49,686 bases of DNA from Bacteroidales bacterium. Its GTDB lineage: Bacteria; Bacteroidota; Bacteroidia; Bacteroidales; UBA932. Every line of letters starts with the position of its first letter. Within the stretch, counting starts at the first letter, position 1. The translations under genes were made by a program, and so were the position numbers. Below are positions 17,601-24,738 of this stretch, in pieces. The notes beneath the pieces were generated by a model. The model saw only the letters and a list, made by a program, of their open reading frames with translations, had not been told where the DNA came from and searched no databases. The stretch is taken from positions 1-49,686 of the forward strand of contig JAGAHD010000029.1 of the NCBI GenBank assembly GCA_017627255.1. Direction: 5' to 3'.

Positions 17601-17627
17601 AAACAGAGTAGTCAAATAGCGATTCAT
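14607..17627 (-). CDS. TonB-dependent outer-membrane receptor with N-terminal extension
   Basis: A 1006-residue receptor starting at MNRYLTTLFLLLFLSG with a cleavable signal peptide. The first 250 or so residues are an extra domain (GDVMYNGKLYEGVLMNVDAH, YYYTIVDGQVVKIRKRALK) of a kind also seen as free-standing proteins in Bacteroidota. A carboxypeptidase-D-like domain follows (GIVNEAETGEPLSGVLVFDD), then the plug (GGFNVRGGSADQNLILFNEN, IPARYGGRISSVMTVRTKEG) and a 22-strand-type barrel ending AAPIPYINLNILF. It imports an unknown ligand across the outer membrane using TonB. It is the first gene of a coupled three-gene operon; a TATTTTTG -7 element lies five bases before the ATG. Confidence 0.93.
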   Translation of the reverse strand: MNRYLTTLFLLLFLSGTAVAQYTSTLYRGRMPENYPQRHNGTCFWDRKNFVRGDVMYNGKLYEGVLMNVDAHAQELEVRPEEDRAPLVVDRGQVAWLTLGEKRLVNLRYLGYTEAPEGFFEVIRDGGKPLLMQVRKIFRTSMSYHNGQPIGYYDDEYDPDAVNLFERREYYYTIVDGQVVKIRKRALKKALKREDLSEPLLSGLLDTWHSTPIGQPQIDVPVAPGTGTGLPDGYFSEHQKDTTVVNYAQNTIQATYRNKVYVIGSEDRKEGKARVAGIVNEAETGEPLSGVLVFDDVTGTYVRSDAQGRYSILLPRGDNTLHFSLDSKEELALRVIIESPGNLDVTMTEKVTLLKAAVVSATSMENHRTAEMGIETVSMKTISKIPSAFGEGDILKAVLTLPGVQTVGEASGGFNVRGGSADQNLILFNENTIYNPSHLFGIFSAFNPDVVDGVELFKSSIPARYGGRISSVMTVRTKEGDMQRFKGSAGIGLLTSRLHLEGPISKGRTSFILGGRISYSDWMLKMLPEGSHYSGGKAGFMDVNAGVFHRFGNGNTLQISSYYAQDRFSFSNDTTFRYRNLDVSAVLRHRGDGESWQVSAGYDQFGNRLGQYNWEYGAYELDTRIRQGFLKGNRTRTWENHSIEYGADILLYALDPGILSPASERSGVHLSQLDREWALEPSLYVSDEYRISDTWSAEGGLRLTAFTFLKGLRVYPRPEIRLSGKYSPADNLSFKAGFNTLNQYIHLITNTSAISPMDTWKLSDADIAPTSGWQAATGAYWTELNTGIDFSLEAYWKQSSHALDYKPGAVLSMNPRLAEDLVPVYGRSYGVEAMVKKSTGKLTGWLSYTYSRALFREMMDRGAQTIAGGKWYNAPYDKPHVVKLACNYALTHRYSFSFNVDYSTGRPVTIPIGQYWYGGVYRMAYSGRNTHRIPDYFRLDVALNIDPGHYLKALTHSSLTLGVYNLTGRRNPYSVYFTTNASGMIKGHMLSVFAAPIPYINLNILF

Positions 17628-17631
17628 ACTA

Positions 17632-17639
17632 CAAAAATA
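17632..17639 (-). promoter_or_regulatory. -7 element for the TonB-receptor operon
   Basis: TATTTTTG on the minus strand, immediately upstream of the receptor ATG at 17627. The match to TAnnTTTG is good but no TTTG lies 19-20 bases further up. Confidence 0.4.
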
Positions 17640-17724
17640 CACAGAATCCGATTAATAATGATATGTTTGTCTAAAAAGTAAAAAGATTGTCCGAATCGTG
17701 TTCTTAAAAACGGATATATCTTTT

Positions 17725-17732
17725 TATTTTTG
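17725..17732 (+). promoter_or_regulatory. -7 element for the GH2-esterase pair
   Basis: TATTTTTG, 22 bases upstream of the GH2 ATG at 17755. It lies in the 127-base A/T-rich spacer shared with the divergent receptor operon. No convincing -33 element. Confidence 0.45.
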
Positions 17733-17754
17733 CCGAGAATCAAACCCTCTTCCT

Positions 17755-20169
17755 ATGTTTAAAAGATTCCTTTCAACAGTCGTATTGGCATGTAGCCTGT
17801 GCCTTGCGGCATCCGCTCAGTCCCGGCAGATCACGAATTTTGATGCTGACTGGAAATTCAAGCTGGGCGACACCCCCGGTGCCCAGAACACCGGATTCAA
17901 TGACCGGGCATGGCGTCAACTCAACGTTCCGCATGACTGGAGCATTGAAGGAGAGATCAACGAAAACAATCCCGGAGGCGGCTCTGTCGGCTATTACCCG
18001 ACTGGCACCGGATGGTACCGGAAGACATTCAATGTTCCGGATTACAAGAAAGACAAAAACTATTCTATCGAGTTTGACGGTGTATACATGAACAGCACCG
18101 TCTGGATCAACGGTCATCAGCTGGGGACGTGGCCCTATGGGTATTCCAGCTTCTCTTATGACCTGACTCCTTATCTCAAAGCCACGGGCAACGTCATCGC
18201 CGTCAAGGTTGACAATTCGCTTCAGCCCAATTCTCGCTGGTACAGCGGCTCCGGTATCTACCGCCATGTCCGCCTGGTATCCACCTCCAAGACCTATTTT
18301 GACAAATGGGGTGTCTTCAATTACACCAAGGAAATCCAGGGCGGGAAAGCCGTCATCCAAGTCACCTCTTCCGTCACCAACAAACTCAAGTCGCGGATGA
18401 ACGGGACCGTCAAGCACGTCGTGCTGGATGCTGACGGCAGGCAGGTTGCTGAATCTTCGGTTGTCGTGGAAATCCTTGCAGGGACCAAACACCCTGTCGT
18501 CCAGACGATTACCATTGAAAATCCCATCCTGTGGGATCTCGATAATCCGTATCTCTATACGCTTCGCTCGTATATTCTGGACGGCGACAAAGAGCTGGAT
18601 TGTGTCGACAACGTCCTCGGAGTCCGCACCATCGAGTATCCGATCGACAAGGGATTCCTCCTGAACGGGAAACAGGTCAAGATGTACGGTGTCAACGTTC
18701 ACCATGACGGTGGTCCCGTCGGGGCCGCGGTTCCTGCCCGTGTCTGGGAAAGAAGGCTGGAAATCCTCAAATCCAGTGGCTGCAATGCCATTCGTACAGC
18801 CCACAACGCACCGGATCCCACCTTCCTCGACCTGTGTGACCGGCTCGGTTTCCTGGTCATGGACGAAGCGTTCGACCAGTGGGTGGCCCCCAAGAATACC
18901 TACGACTACAATCTTTACTTCTATGACTGGCACGAGCGCGATCTCGCCGCCATGGTGATGCGCGACCGTAACCACCCGTCCGTCGTGATGTGGAGCATCG
19001 GCAATGAAATCAAAGACCAGTACACGGAAGTGGGTCCTGCCATCGCCCGGGAACTGATTGCCCAGTGCCACAAACTGGATCCGACCCGCCTGGTCACAGC
19101 CGGCAACGATGAAATCGCCTCCAATACACCCGCCACGCCGGAGTATCTCGCCGCCTTCGAAAACGACATCGTCGGCTATAACTATCCGGACCGCTGGCGC
19201 GACAGGAGGGAACTGATGTTCGACATCGACAAGGCCGCCTTCCCCAACCGCCGCGTCGTAACGACCGAGGCCGGTGGCAACGGTGGCAGCCGCGGTTCCT
19301 ACATGTGGAACGGAAACGGACGCTTCGGCGGCGGATTCGGCAGTGTCGACACCGAAGAAAGGTGGAAATACACCCTCATCCACGATTTCGTGATCGGTGA
19401 CTTCATGTGGACCGGCATCGACTACTACGGAGAATCAAGATGGCCTTCGAAAGGTTTCGGATCCGGCTATATTGACAACTGCGGATTCAAGAAAGACGGT
19501 TATTATTTCTTCAAGAGCATCTGGACCGACGAACCGGTGCTGCACATCCTTCCCAACTGGAACTGGGCCGGCCATGAAGGCGAAATCATGCGCCTCGGAT
19601 GCTATACCAACTGTGAAAGTGTCGAACTGTTCGTCAACGGAAAATCCTACGGGAAGAAAGGTATCGAATTCCCGCGCCTCGGCCTGACCAAGGGATGGGG
19701 ACTCGGCAATGGCCGGGACTATCGGGGTACAACCTCGGAACTCCACCTGGAATGGGATGTCGAATACCAGCCCGGTGAAGTCAAGATGGTCGGAATCAAG
19801 AACGGAAAGGAAATCACGGATATCATCCGCACGTTTGGGGAGCCCGCCAAGATCCGCCTGAGCGTGGACCGTCCGGAATTCACCACCGATCCCGACGATG
19901 TGGCCCATGTGACCGTCGAAATCCTGGACAAGGACGGCAATCTCTGCCAGAATGCCGACAACCGGATCAAACTTACCGTCAGCGGAGCCGAAGTACTGGG
20001 CATGGAAAACGGAAACATGCGCGACCTTTCTTCCACCAAGACCTCTGAGCGGGATACCTGGTGCGGCATGGCGCTTGCCATCCTTTCCGCCGACAAGGCT
20101 GGTACCGTTACCGTCAAGGCAGAATCCGCCGGCCTTCCGGCCGCTGAAATTTCTTTCAGAGCAAAATAA
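17755..20169 (+). CDS. Family GH2 glycoside hydrolase (beta-galactosidase-like)
   Basis: An 804-residue exported enzyme (signal peptide MFKRFLSTVVLACSLCLAAS). Domain order is typical of GH2: sugar-binding jelly roll (WRQLNVPHDWSIEGEI, GYYPTGTGWYRKTF), immunoglobulin-like domain, then a TIM barrel from about residue 300 (VNVHHDGGPVGAAVPARVWE, CNAIRTAHNAPDPTFLDLCD). The acid/base is E418 in MWSIGNEI and the nucleophile E505 in TTEAGGN. The C-terminal 200 residues match the DUF4982 plus C5-type domains of Bacteroidota GH2 enzymes. Exact sugar specificity cannot be read. An esterase follows after 11 bases, suggesting joint attack on an acylated plant or host glycan. No SusC/D pair is adjacent. 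The earlier in-frame ATG at 17698 precedes the promoter and is rejected. Confidence 0.92.
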   Translation: MFKRFLSTVVLACSLCLAASAQSRQITNFDADWKFKLGDTPGAQNTGFNDRAWRQLNVPHDWSIEGEINENNPGGGSVGYYPTGTGWYRKTFNVPDYKKDKNYSIEFDGVYMNSTVWINGHQLGTWPYGYSSFSYDLTPYLKATGNVIAVKVDNSLQPNSRWYSGSGIYRHVRLVSTSKTYFDKWGVFNYTKEIQGGKAVIQVTSSVTNKLKSRMNGTVKHVVLDADGRQVAESSVVVEILAGTKHPVVQTITIENPILWDLDNPYLYTLRSYILDGDKELDCVDNVLGVRTIEYPIDKGFLLNGKQVKMYGVNVHHDGGPVGAAVPARVWERRLEILKSSGCNAIRTAHNAPDPTFLDLCDRLGFLVMDEAFDQWVAPKNTYDYNLYFYDWHERDLAAMVMRDRNHPSVVMWSIGNEIKDQYTEVGPAIARELIAQCHKLDPTRLVTAGNDEIASNTPATPEYLAAFENDIVGYNYPDRWRDRRELMFDIDKAAFPNRRVVTTEAGGNGGSRGSYMWNGNGRFGGGFGSVDTEERWKYTLIHDFVIGDFMWTGIDYYGESRWPSKGFGSGYIDNCGFKKDGYYFFKSIWTDEPVLHILPNWNWAGHEGEIMRLGCYTNCESVELFVNGKSYGKKGIEFPRLGLTKGWGLGNGRDYRGTTSELHLEWDVEYQPGEVKMVGIKNGKEITDIIRTFGEPAKIRLSVDRPEFTTDPDDVAHVTVEILDKDGNLCQNADNRIKLTVSGAEVLGMENGNMRDLSSTKTSERDTWCGMALAILSADKAGTVTVKAESAGLPAAEISFRAK

Positions 20170-20180
20170 AACACAAAGTC

Positions 20181-21833
20181 ATGCAAACGTTCAGCAGAAT
20201 CCTTTTTTCCGCAATGCTCGGGAGCTCGCTGCTCCTGATATGCGGATGTTCCGGAAACCAGAAAAAAAGCACCGCTGAAGAAGATGGACAGCAACTTTTC
20301 ATCGGTGAAAACATCGCTGTTGCCAACACCCAGTACGGAAAGGTCAGGGGATACATCCTCCACAACCTCTACCAGTTCAAAGGTATTCCCTACGGTGCCA
20401 ACACGACCGGCAAGAACCGGTTCATGCCGCCGCAGGAACCGGAACCGTGGGATGGAGTCCGGCTCGCCCTCAATTATGGTGACATGGCTCCCCAGGCCAT
20501 CATCTACGACCGCAGTCCGGAATCCGCAGCCGGATTCGTTGACAACTGGAACTTCTTCAATTCCAGCGAAGACTGCCTGAGACTCAATGTATGGACCCCC
20601 GGTCTTGACGCCAAGAAACGTCCTGTCCTCGTGTATTTCCACGGCGGAGGATTCTTCAACGGAAGCGCCATTGAACAAGACGGCTATAGCGGAGAAGGAC
20701 TCGCCTCTTACGGCGATGTCGTCGTGTGTTCCGTGAATCACCGTCTCAATGCGTTCGGTTATACTGACCTGGCCAAAGTCGGCGGAGAAAAATACGCCCA
20801 CTCCGGCAATGTCGGCATCCTGGACCTCATCGCCGCCCTGAAATGGGTTCACAACAACATCTCCAATTTCGGCGGAGACCCTGGCAACGTGACAATCATG
20901 GGTCAGTCGGGTGGCGGAGCGAAAGTGAGCATCGTCGCAGCCATGCCTGCCGCCAAGGGTCTTGTACATAAAGCCGTTGCGCTCAGCGGTAATTCCATCC
21001 GGGCCGCAGACAAGGAGCAGGCGGAAGCCCTTGGTGAATTCGTTCTCAAAGAGGCCGGTCTCAAGCCGTCAGATATTGACAAACTGCAGGAAATGCCGTG
21101 GGAAGAATACTATGAGCTTGCCAATGCCGCTGCCGCGAAGTTCAACAAACAGCGCGGCGGGCGTGGAAGAGGCGGCTTCAGCCCGGTGGGTGACGGCCTG
21201 GATATCCCGGCAGGCACCTTCTTCGATCCGGCTGATGAAAGCATTCCCAACATCCCTATGATATACTGCTCCGTCAAGCACGAAAGCAATCCGAACCGCA
21301 ATAATCCGGAACTGGAGAATGTCACCCTGGACGATGTGATAGAGAGAATGACGCCCAACTACGGAGAACATGCCCGCGAAGTCGTGGAAGCCTACGCAAA
21401 GACTTTCCCGGAGTGCCGGCCTATCGAAATATGGGCCCTGCTGACCGGAGTCCGTACCAATATCGTCCGTTCCGCCAACACGAAATACCAGCAGGGGGCT
21501 CCGGTCTACGTAGCCTGGTTCGGCTGGCAGCCGCCCCTGTTCGACGGACGTCTGCGGTCCTTCCACTGCCTGGACATCTGCTTCTGGCTCCACAATACCG
21601 ACATCATGCTGACCCATACGGGCGGTGGAGCCCGTCCCCGGGCCCTGTCGGACAAGATGTCGGATGCCCTGGTGGCGTTCATGCGCACCGGAGATCCTAA
21701 CTGCAAATCCTTGCCTGCCTGGCCGAAATACACCCCGGAAAAGGGTGAAGTCATGGTCCTTGACGACACTTGTGTCGCCATGAACGATCCCGACCGTCCC
21801 GCCCGTCAGGTCATCGAGAACCTCAACAGATAA
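20181..21833 (+). CDS. Carboxylesterase-family lipoprotein
   Basis: A 550-residue alpha/beta-hydrolase of the type-B carboxylesterase (PnbA-like) family. The N-terminus is a lipoprotein signal (LLICGCSGNQKK, lipid cysteine at about residue 23). Family signatures are FKGIPYGANTTGKNRFMPPQ, SEDCLRLNVWTP, the oxyanion-hole VYFHGGGFFNGS and the nucleophile S243 in IMGQSGGGAKVS. The likely acid is the glutamate in KHESNPN and the likely base the histidine in SFHCLDICFWLHN. It follows the GH2 gene by 11 bases and is probably its operon partner, removing acyl groups from the same polysaccharide; that pairing is inferred. A strong hairpin terminator follows. Confidence 0.9.
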   Translation: MQTFSRILFSAMLGSSLLLICGCSGNQKKSTAEEDGQQLFIGENIAVANTQYGKVRGYILHNLYQFKGIPYGANTTGKNRFMPPQEPEPWDGVRLALNYGDMAPQAIIYDRSPESAAGFVDNWNFFNSSEDCLRLNVWTPGLDAKKRPVLVYFHGGGFFNGSAIEQDGYSGEGLASYGDVVVCSVNHRLNAFGYTDLAKVGGEKYAHSGNVGILDLIAALKWVHNNISNFGGDPGNVTIMGQSGGGAKVSIVAAMPAAKGLVHKAVALSGNSIRAADKEQAEALGEFVLKEAGLKPSDIDKLQEMPWEEYYELANAAAAKFNKQRGGRGRGGFSPVGDGLDIPAGTFFDPADESIPNIPMIYCSVKHESNPNRNNPELENVTLDDVIERMTPNYGEHAREVVEAYAKTFPECRPIEIWALLTGVRTNIVRSANTKYQQGAPVYVAWFGWQPPLFDGRLRSFHCLDICFWLHNTDIMLTHTGGGARPRALSDKMSDALVAFMRTGDPNCKSLPAWPKYTPEKGEVMVLDDTCVAMNDPDRPARQVIENLNR

Positions 21834-21854
21834 GGTTGGTTTCACTTATCGGAA

Positions 21855-21888
21855 AGAGGGTGACTCAAAGCAATTTGAGCCACCCTCT
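21855..21888. terminator. Bidirectional hairpin between esterase and frdB
   Basis: A 15-base stem with a single mismatch (AGAGGGTGACTCAAA with TTTGAGCCACCCTCT) closed by the tetraloop GCAA. It sits between the convergent stops at 21833 and 21908 and can serve both strands, although the U-tracts are short. Confidence 0.82.
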
Positions 21889-21907
21889 TATTTATGACCG
21901 TACGGAA

Positions 21908-22651
21908 TTACTCGCTGAAACGGGCCTTGAGGTATTCGCGGTTCAGACGGGCGATGTGGTCAATCGTCACATGCTTCGGGCACTCCATCTCGCAGGCCCG
22001 GGTGTTGGTGCAGTTGCCGAAGCCCAGCTCATCCATCTTGGCCACCATGGCACGGGCACGACGGGCAGCTTCCGGCTTGCCCTGTGGAAGAAGGGCGAGG
22101 GAACTGACGCGGGCGGCCACAAAGAGCATGGCAGAACCGTTCTTGCACGTAGCCACGCAGGCACCGCAACCCACGCACGCGGCAGCGTCCATTGAGAGTT
22201 CGGCATCATCGTGCGGGATCAGGATTGTATTCGCATCCTGGGCGGCACCGGTACGGACCGATACGAAGCCGCCTGCCTGCAGGATCTTGTCAAAAGCGCC
22301 ACGGTCTACCACCAGGTCCTTGATGACCGGGAAGGCAGCACTGCGCCAAGGTTCCACAGTGATCGTGGCGCCCGGCTTGAAATGACGCATGAACAGCTGG
22401 CAGGTCGTTACCTGGTCATCCGGACCGTGGGCACGTCCGTCCACATACAGGGAACAGGCACCGCAGATACCCTCGCGACAGTCATGATCGAATGCAATCG
22501 GCTCGACGCCCTTGCGGATCAATTGGTCATTGAGGATATCCAGCATCTCGAGGAAGGAGGCATCCTCCTCGACATCGGTGACATGATAGGTCTCGAAGTG
22601 ACCCTTGGCTTTGGCGTTTCGCTGACGCCATACTTTCACGTTATATTCCAT
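21908..22651 (-). CDS. frdB: Fumarate reductase / succinate dehydrogenase iron-sulfur subunit
   Basis: A 247-residue electron-transfer subunit that carries electrons between the flavoprotein and the membrane quinone site. All three cluster motifs are intact: [2Fe-2S] C58, C63, C66, C84 ([16 protein letters not shown]); [4Fe-4S] C159, C162, C165, C169 ([11 protein letters not shown]); [3Fe-4S] C214, C220, C224 ([13 protein letters not shown]). It follows frdA with an eight-base gap. In fermenting Bacteroidales this complex normally reduces fumarate to succinate. The gene ends just before a bidirectional terminator, so nothing further is cotranscribed. Confidence 0.96.
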   Translation of the reverse strand: MEYNVKVWRQRNAKAKGHFETYHVTDVEEDASFLEMLDILNDQLIRKGVEPIAFDHDCREGICGACSLYVDGRAHGPDDQVTTCQLFMRHFKPGATITVEPWRSAAFPVIKDLVVDRGAFDKILQAGGFVSVRTGAAQDANTILIPHDDAELSMDAAACVGCGACVATCKNGSAMLFVAARVSSLALLPQGKPEAARRARAMVAKMDELGFGNCTNTRACEMECPKHVTIDHIARLNREYLKARFSE

Positions 22652-22659
22652 AATCGTCG

Positions 22660-24609
22660 TTAGTCTTTATAGTTACGGGTCGCAATCTTGATGTTCTCAT
22701 ACTTGAGCGGTTCCTTATGGAGTTCAGGTTCGACACCTTCACCCTTGTATTCCCACGCGCCGACATACATGAAGTTCTCGTCGTCGCGCTTCGTTTCGCC
22801 TTCCTCAGTCTGCATTTCCTCACGGAAATGACCGCCGCAGGATTCGCGGCGATGGAGGGCGTCGCGGGCCATCAGTTCTCCGATGTCGAAGAAGTCGACC
22901 AGACGGAGAGCCTTCTCGAGCTCCTGGTTGAACTCTTCGTTGGTGCCCGGCACCCGAACAGTCTTCCAGAATTCCTTGCGCAAGGCCTCGATTTCCTCGA
23001 TTGCCTTCTTCAGGCCGGCCTCGTTGCGGGCCATACCCACATATTCCCACATGATGTGGCCGAGTTTCTTGTGGAGGCTGTCCACCGTCTCGGTACCCTT
23101 CACGGCGAAGATCTTTTCGATGCGCTCACGGACCTTCTTTTCAGCTTCGGCGAATTCAGGCGCATTCGTATCGGTCTTCGGCTCCGCAAACTTGTGGGAC
23201 AGATAGTCGCCGATCGTGTATGGAAGGATGAAATAACCGTCGGCCAGACCCTGCATGAGGGCGGAAGCGCCGAGACGGTTGCCGCCATGGTCGGAGAAGT
23301 TGGCCTCACCGATAGCGTACAAGCCAGGAATCGTAGTCTGCAGGTCATAGTCGACCCAAAGACCGCCCATGGTATAGTGAATAGCGGGATAAATCATCAT
23401 CGGCTCTTCCCAAGGGGAAGAAGAAGTGATCTTCTCATACATCTGGAAGAGGTTGCCGTAGCGCTCCTCTACCCGCTGATGACCCAGACGCTTGATTGCG
23501 TCGGCGAAATCCAGGAACACGGCCAGGCCGGTCTCGTTCACGCCGTAGCCGGCGTCGCAGCGCTCCTTGGCGGCACGGGAAGCCACGTCACGCGGAACCA
23601 GGTTTCCGAAAGCCGGATAACGGCGCTCCAGATAGTAGTCACGACGCTCCTCGGGAATCTGGGAAGGACGGATCTCATGTTTGCGCAGCTTGATGACATC
23701 CTCCATATTATTCGGAACCCAGATACGGCCGTCGTTACGCAGGGACTCGGACATGAGCGTCAACTTGCACTGTTGGTCACCATGGACCGGAATACAGGTC
23801 GGATGGATCTGGGCGAAGCACGGATTGGCGAAGAAAGCACCCTTGCGGTATGCCTGCATGGCGGCGGAACCGTTGGAATTCATGGCGTTGGTGGAGAGGA
23901 AATAAGTATTTCCATAACCGCCGGTCGCCAGAACCACGGCGTGGGCGCCGAAGCGCTCCAGTTCACCGGTCACCAGGTTGCGGGCGATGATACCCTTGGC
24001 CTGGCCGTTGATGACGACAAGGTCCAGCATCTCATGGCGCGGATAGCTCTTCACAGTACCGGCGGCGATTTCCTTGTTCAGGGCAGCATAGGCACCGAGC
24101 AGCAGCTGCTGACCGGTTTGGCCGCGGGCATAGAAAGTACGGCTCACCTGCACACCGCCGAAGGAACGGTTGGCCAGGTATCCGCCGTATTCACGGGCAA
24201 ACGGGACGCCCTGGGCGACACACTGGTCGATGATGGCAGCGCTGACCTCGGCCAGACGATACACGTTCGCTTCCCGGGAACGGTAGTCACCACCCTTGAT
24301 CGTGTCGTAGAAAAGGCGGTAGATGGAGTCATTGTCGTTCTGATAGTTCTTGGCCGCATTGATACCGCCCTGAGCCGCGATGGAATGCGCGCGGCGCGGA
24401 GAGTCGGAAATGCAGAAAATCTTGACATTGTAACCCAGCTCGCCCAACGAGGCAGCTGCGGAGGCTCCGCCAAGACCCGTACCAACGACAATCACCTCGA
24501 GTTTCCGCTTGTTGTTCGGAGAGACAATCCGGATTTCGGCTTTGCGCTTCGACCATTTTTCGGCGAGCGGTCCTTCCGGAATCTTTGAGATAAGTTTAGT
24601 ATCGGCCAT
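22660..24609 (-). CDS. frdA: Fumarate reductase / succinate dehydrogenase flavoprotein subunit
   Basis: A 649-residue FAD protein interconverting fumarate and succinate at the cytoplasmic face of the membrane. It shows the dinucleotide fold [19 protein letters not shown], the covalent-FAD region [20 protein letters not shown], the catalytic-domain block [20 protein letters not shown] and [20 protein letters not shown]. Length and sequence match the Bacteroidota enzyme. In that phylum the usual order is cytochrome b (frdC/sdhC), frdA, frdB. Here the 129 bases upstream of frdA are A/T-rich and non-coding, and the next gene is an unrelated PEGA protein, so the membrane anchor must be encoded elsewhere. 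Confidence 0.96.
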   Translation of the reverse strand: MADTKLISKIPEGPLAEKWSKRKAEIRIVSPNNKRKLEVIVVGTGLGGASAAASLGELGYNVKIFCISDSPRRAHSIAAQGGINAAKNYQNDNDSIYRLFYDTIKGGDYRSREANVYRLAEVSAAIIDQCVAQGVPFAREYGGYLANRSFGGVQVSRTFYARGQTGQQLLLGAYAALNKEIAAGTVKSYPRHEMLDLVVINGQAKGIIARNLVTGELERFGAHAVVLATGGYGNTYFLSTNAMNSNGSAAMQAYRKGAFFANPCFAQIHPTCIPVHGDQQCKLTLMSESLRNDGRIWVPNNMEDVIKLRKHEIRPSQIPEERRDYYLERRYPAFGNLVPRDVASRAAKERCDAGYGVNETGLAVFLDFADAIKRLGHQRVEERYGNLFQMYEKITSSSPWEEPMMIYPAIHYTMGGLWVDYDLQTTIPGLYAIGEANFSDHGGNRLGASALMQGLADGYFILPYTIGDYLSHKFAEPKTDTNAPEFAEAEKKVRERIEKIFAVKGTETVDSLHKKLGHIMWEYVGMARNEAGLKKAIEEIEALRKEFWKTVRVPGTNEEFNQELEKALRLVDFFDIGELMARDALHRRESCGGHFREEMQTEEGETKRDDENFMYVGAWEYKGEGVEPELHKEPLKYENIKIATRNYKD

Positions 24610-24738
24610 TTGAGTAAAGAATTATAGTGTTTTCAGCTTTTATCTTGCAATTGTAATCATTTTTATGGGAATCCACAATAGAATTAGGATTAATTCATTT
24701 TAATTTATGACTTTTTATTCCTTTTTTCGTTGTTTTTC

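Noticed and set aside
17698..17754. Upstream ATG of the GH2 frame
   Set aside because: It precedes the -7 element at 17725-17732, and the signal peptide starts at 17755.
17773..19383. 536-codon open frame on the minus strand
   Set aside because: It is fully antisense to the GH2 gene, whose catalytic motifs are intact. The opposite frame is open because of the C-rich third positions.
22717..24588. 623-codon open frame on the plus strand
   Set aside because: It is antisense to frdA, a certain gene. Its translation has no recognisable domain.
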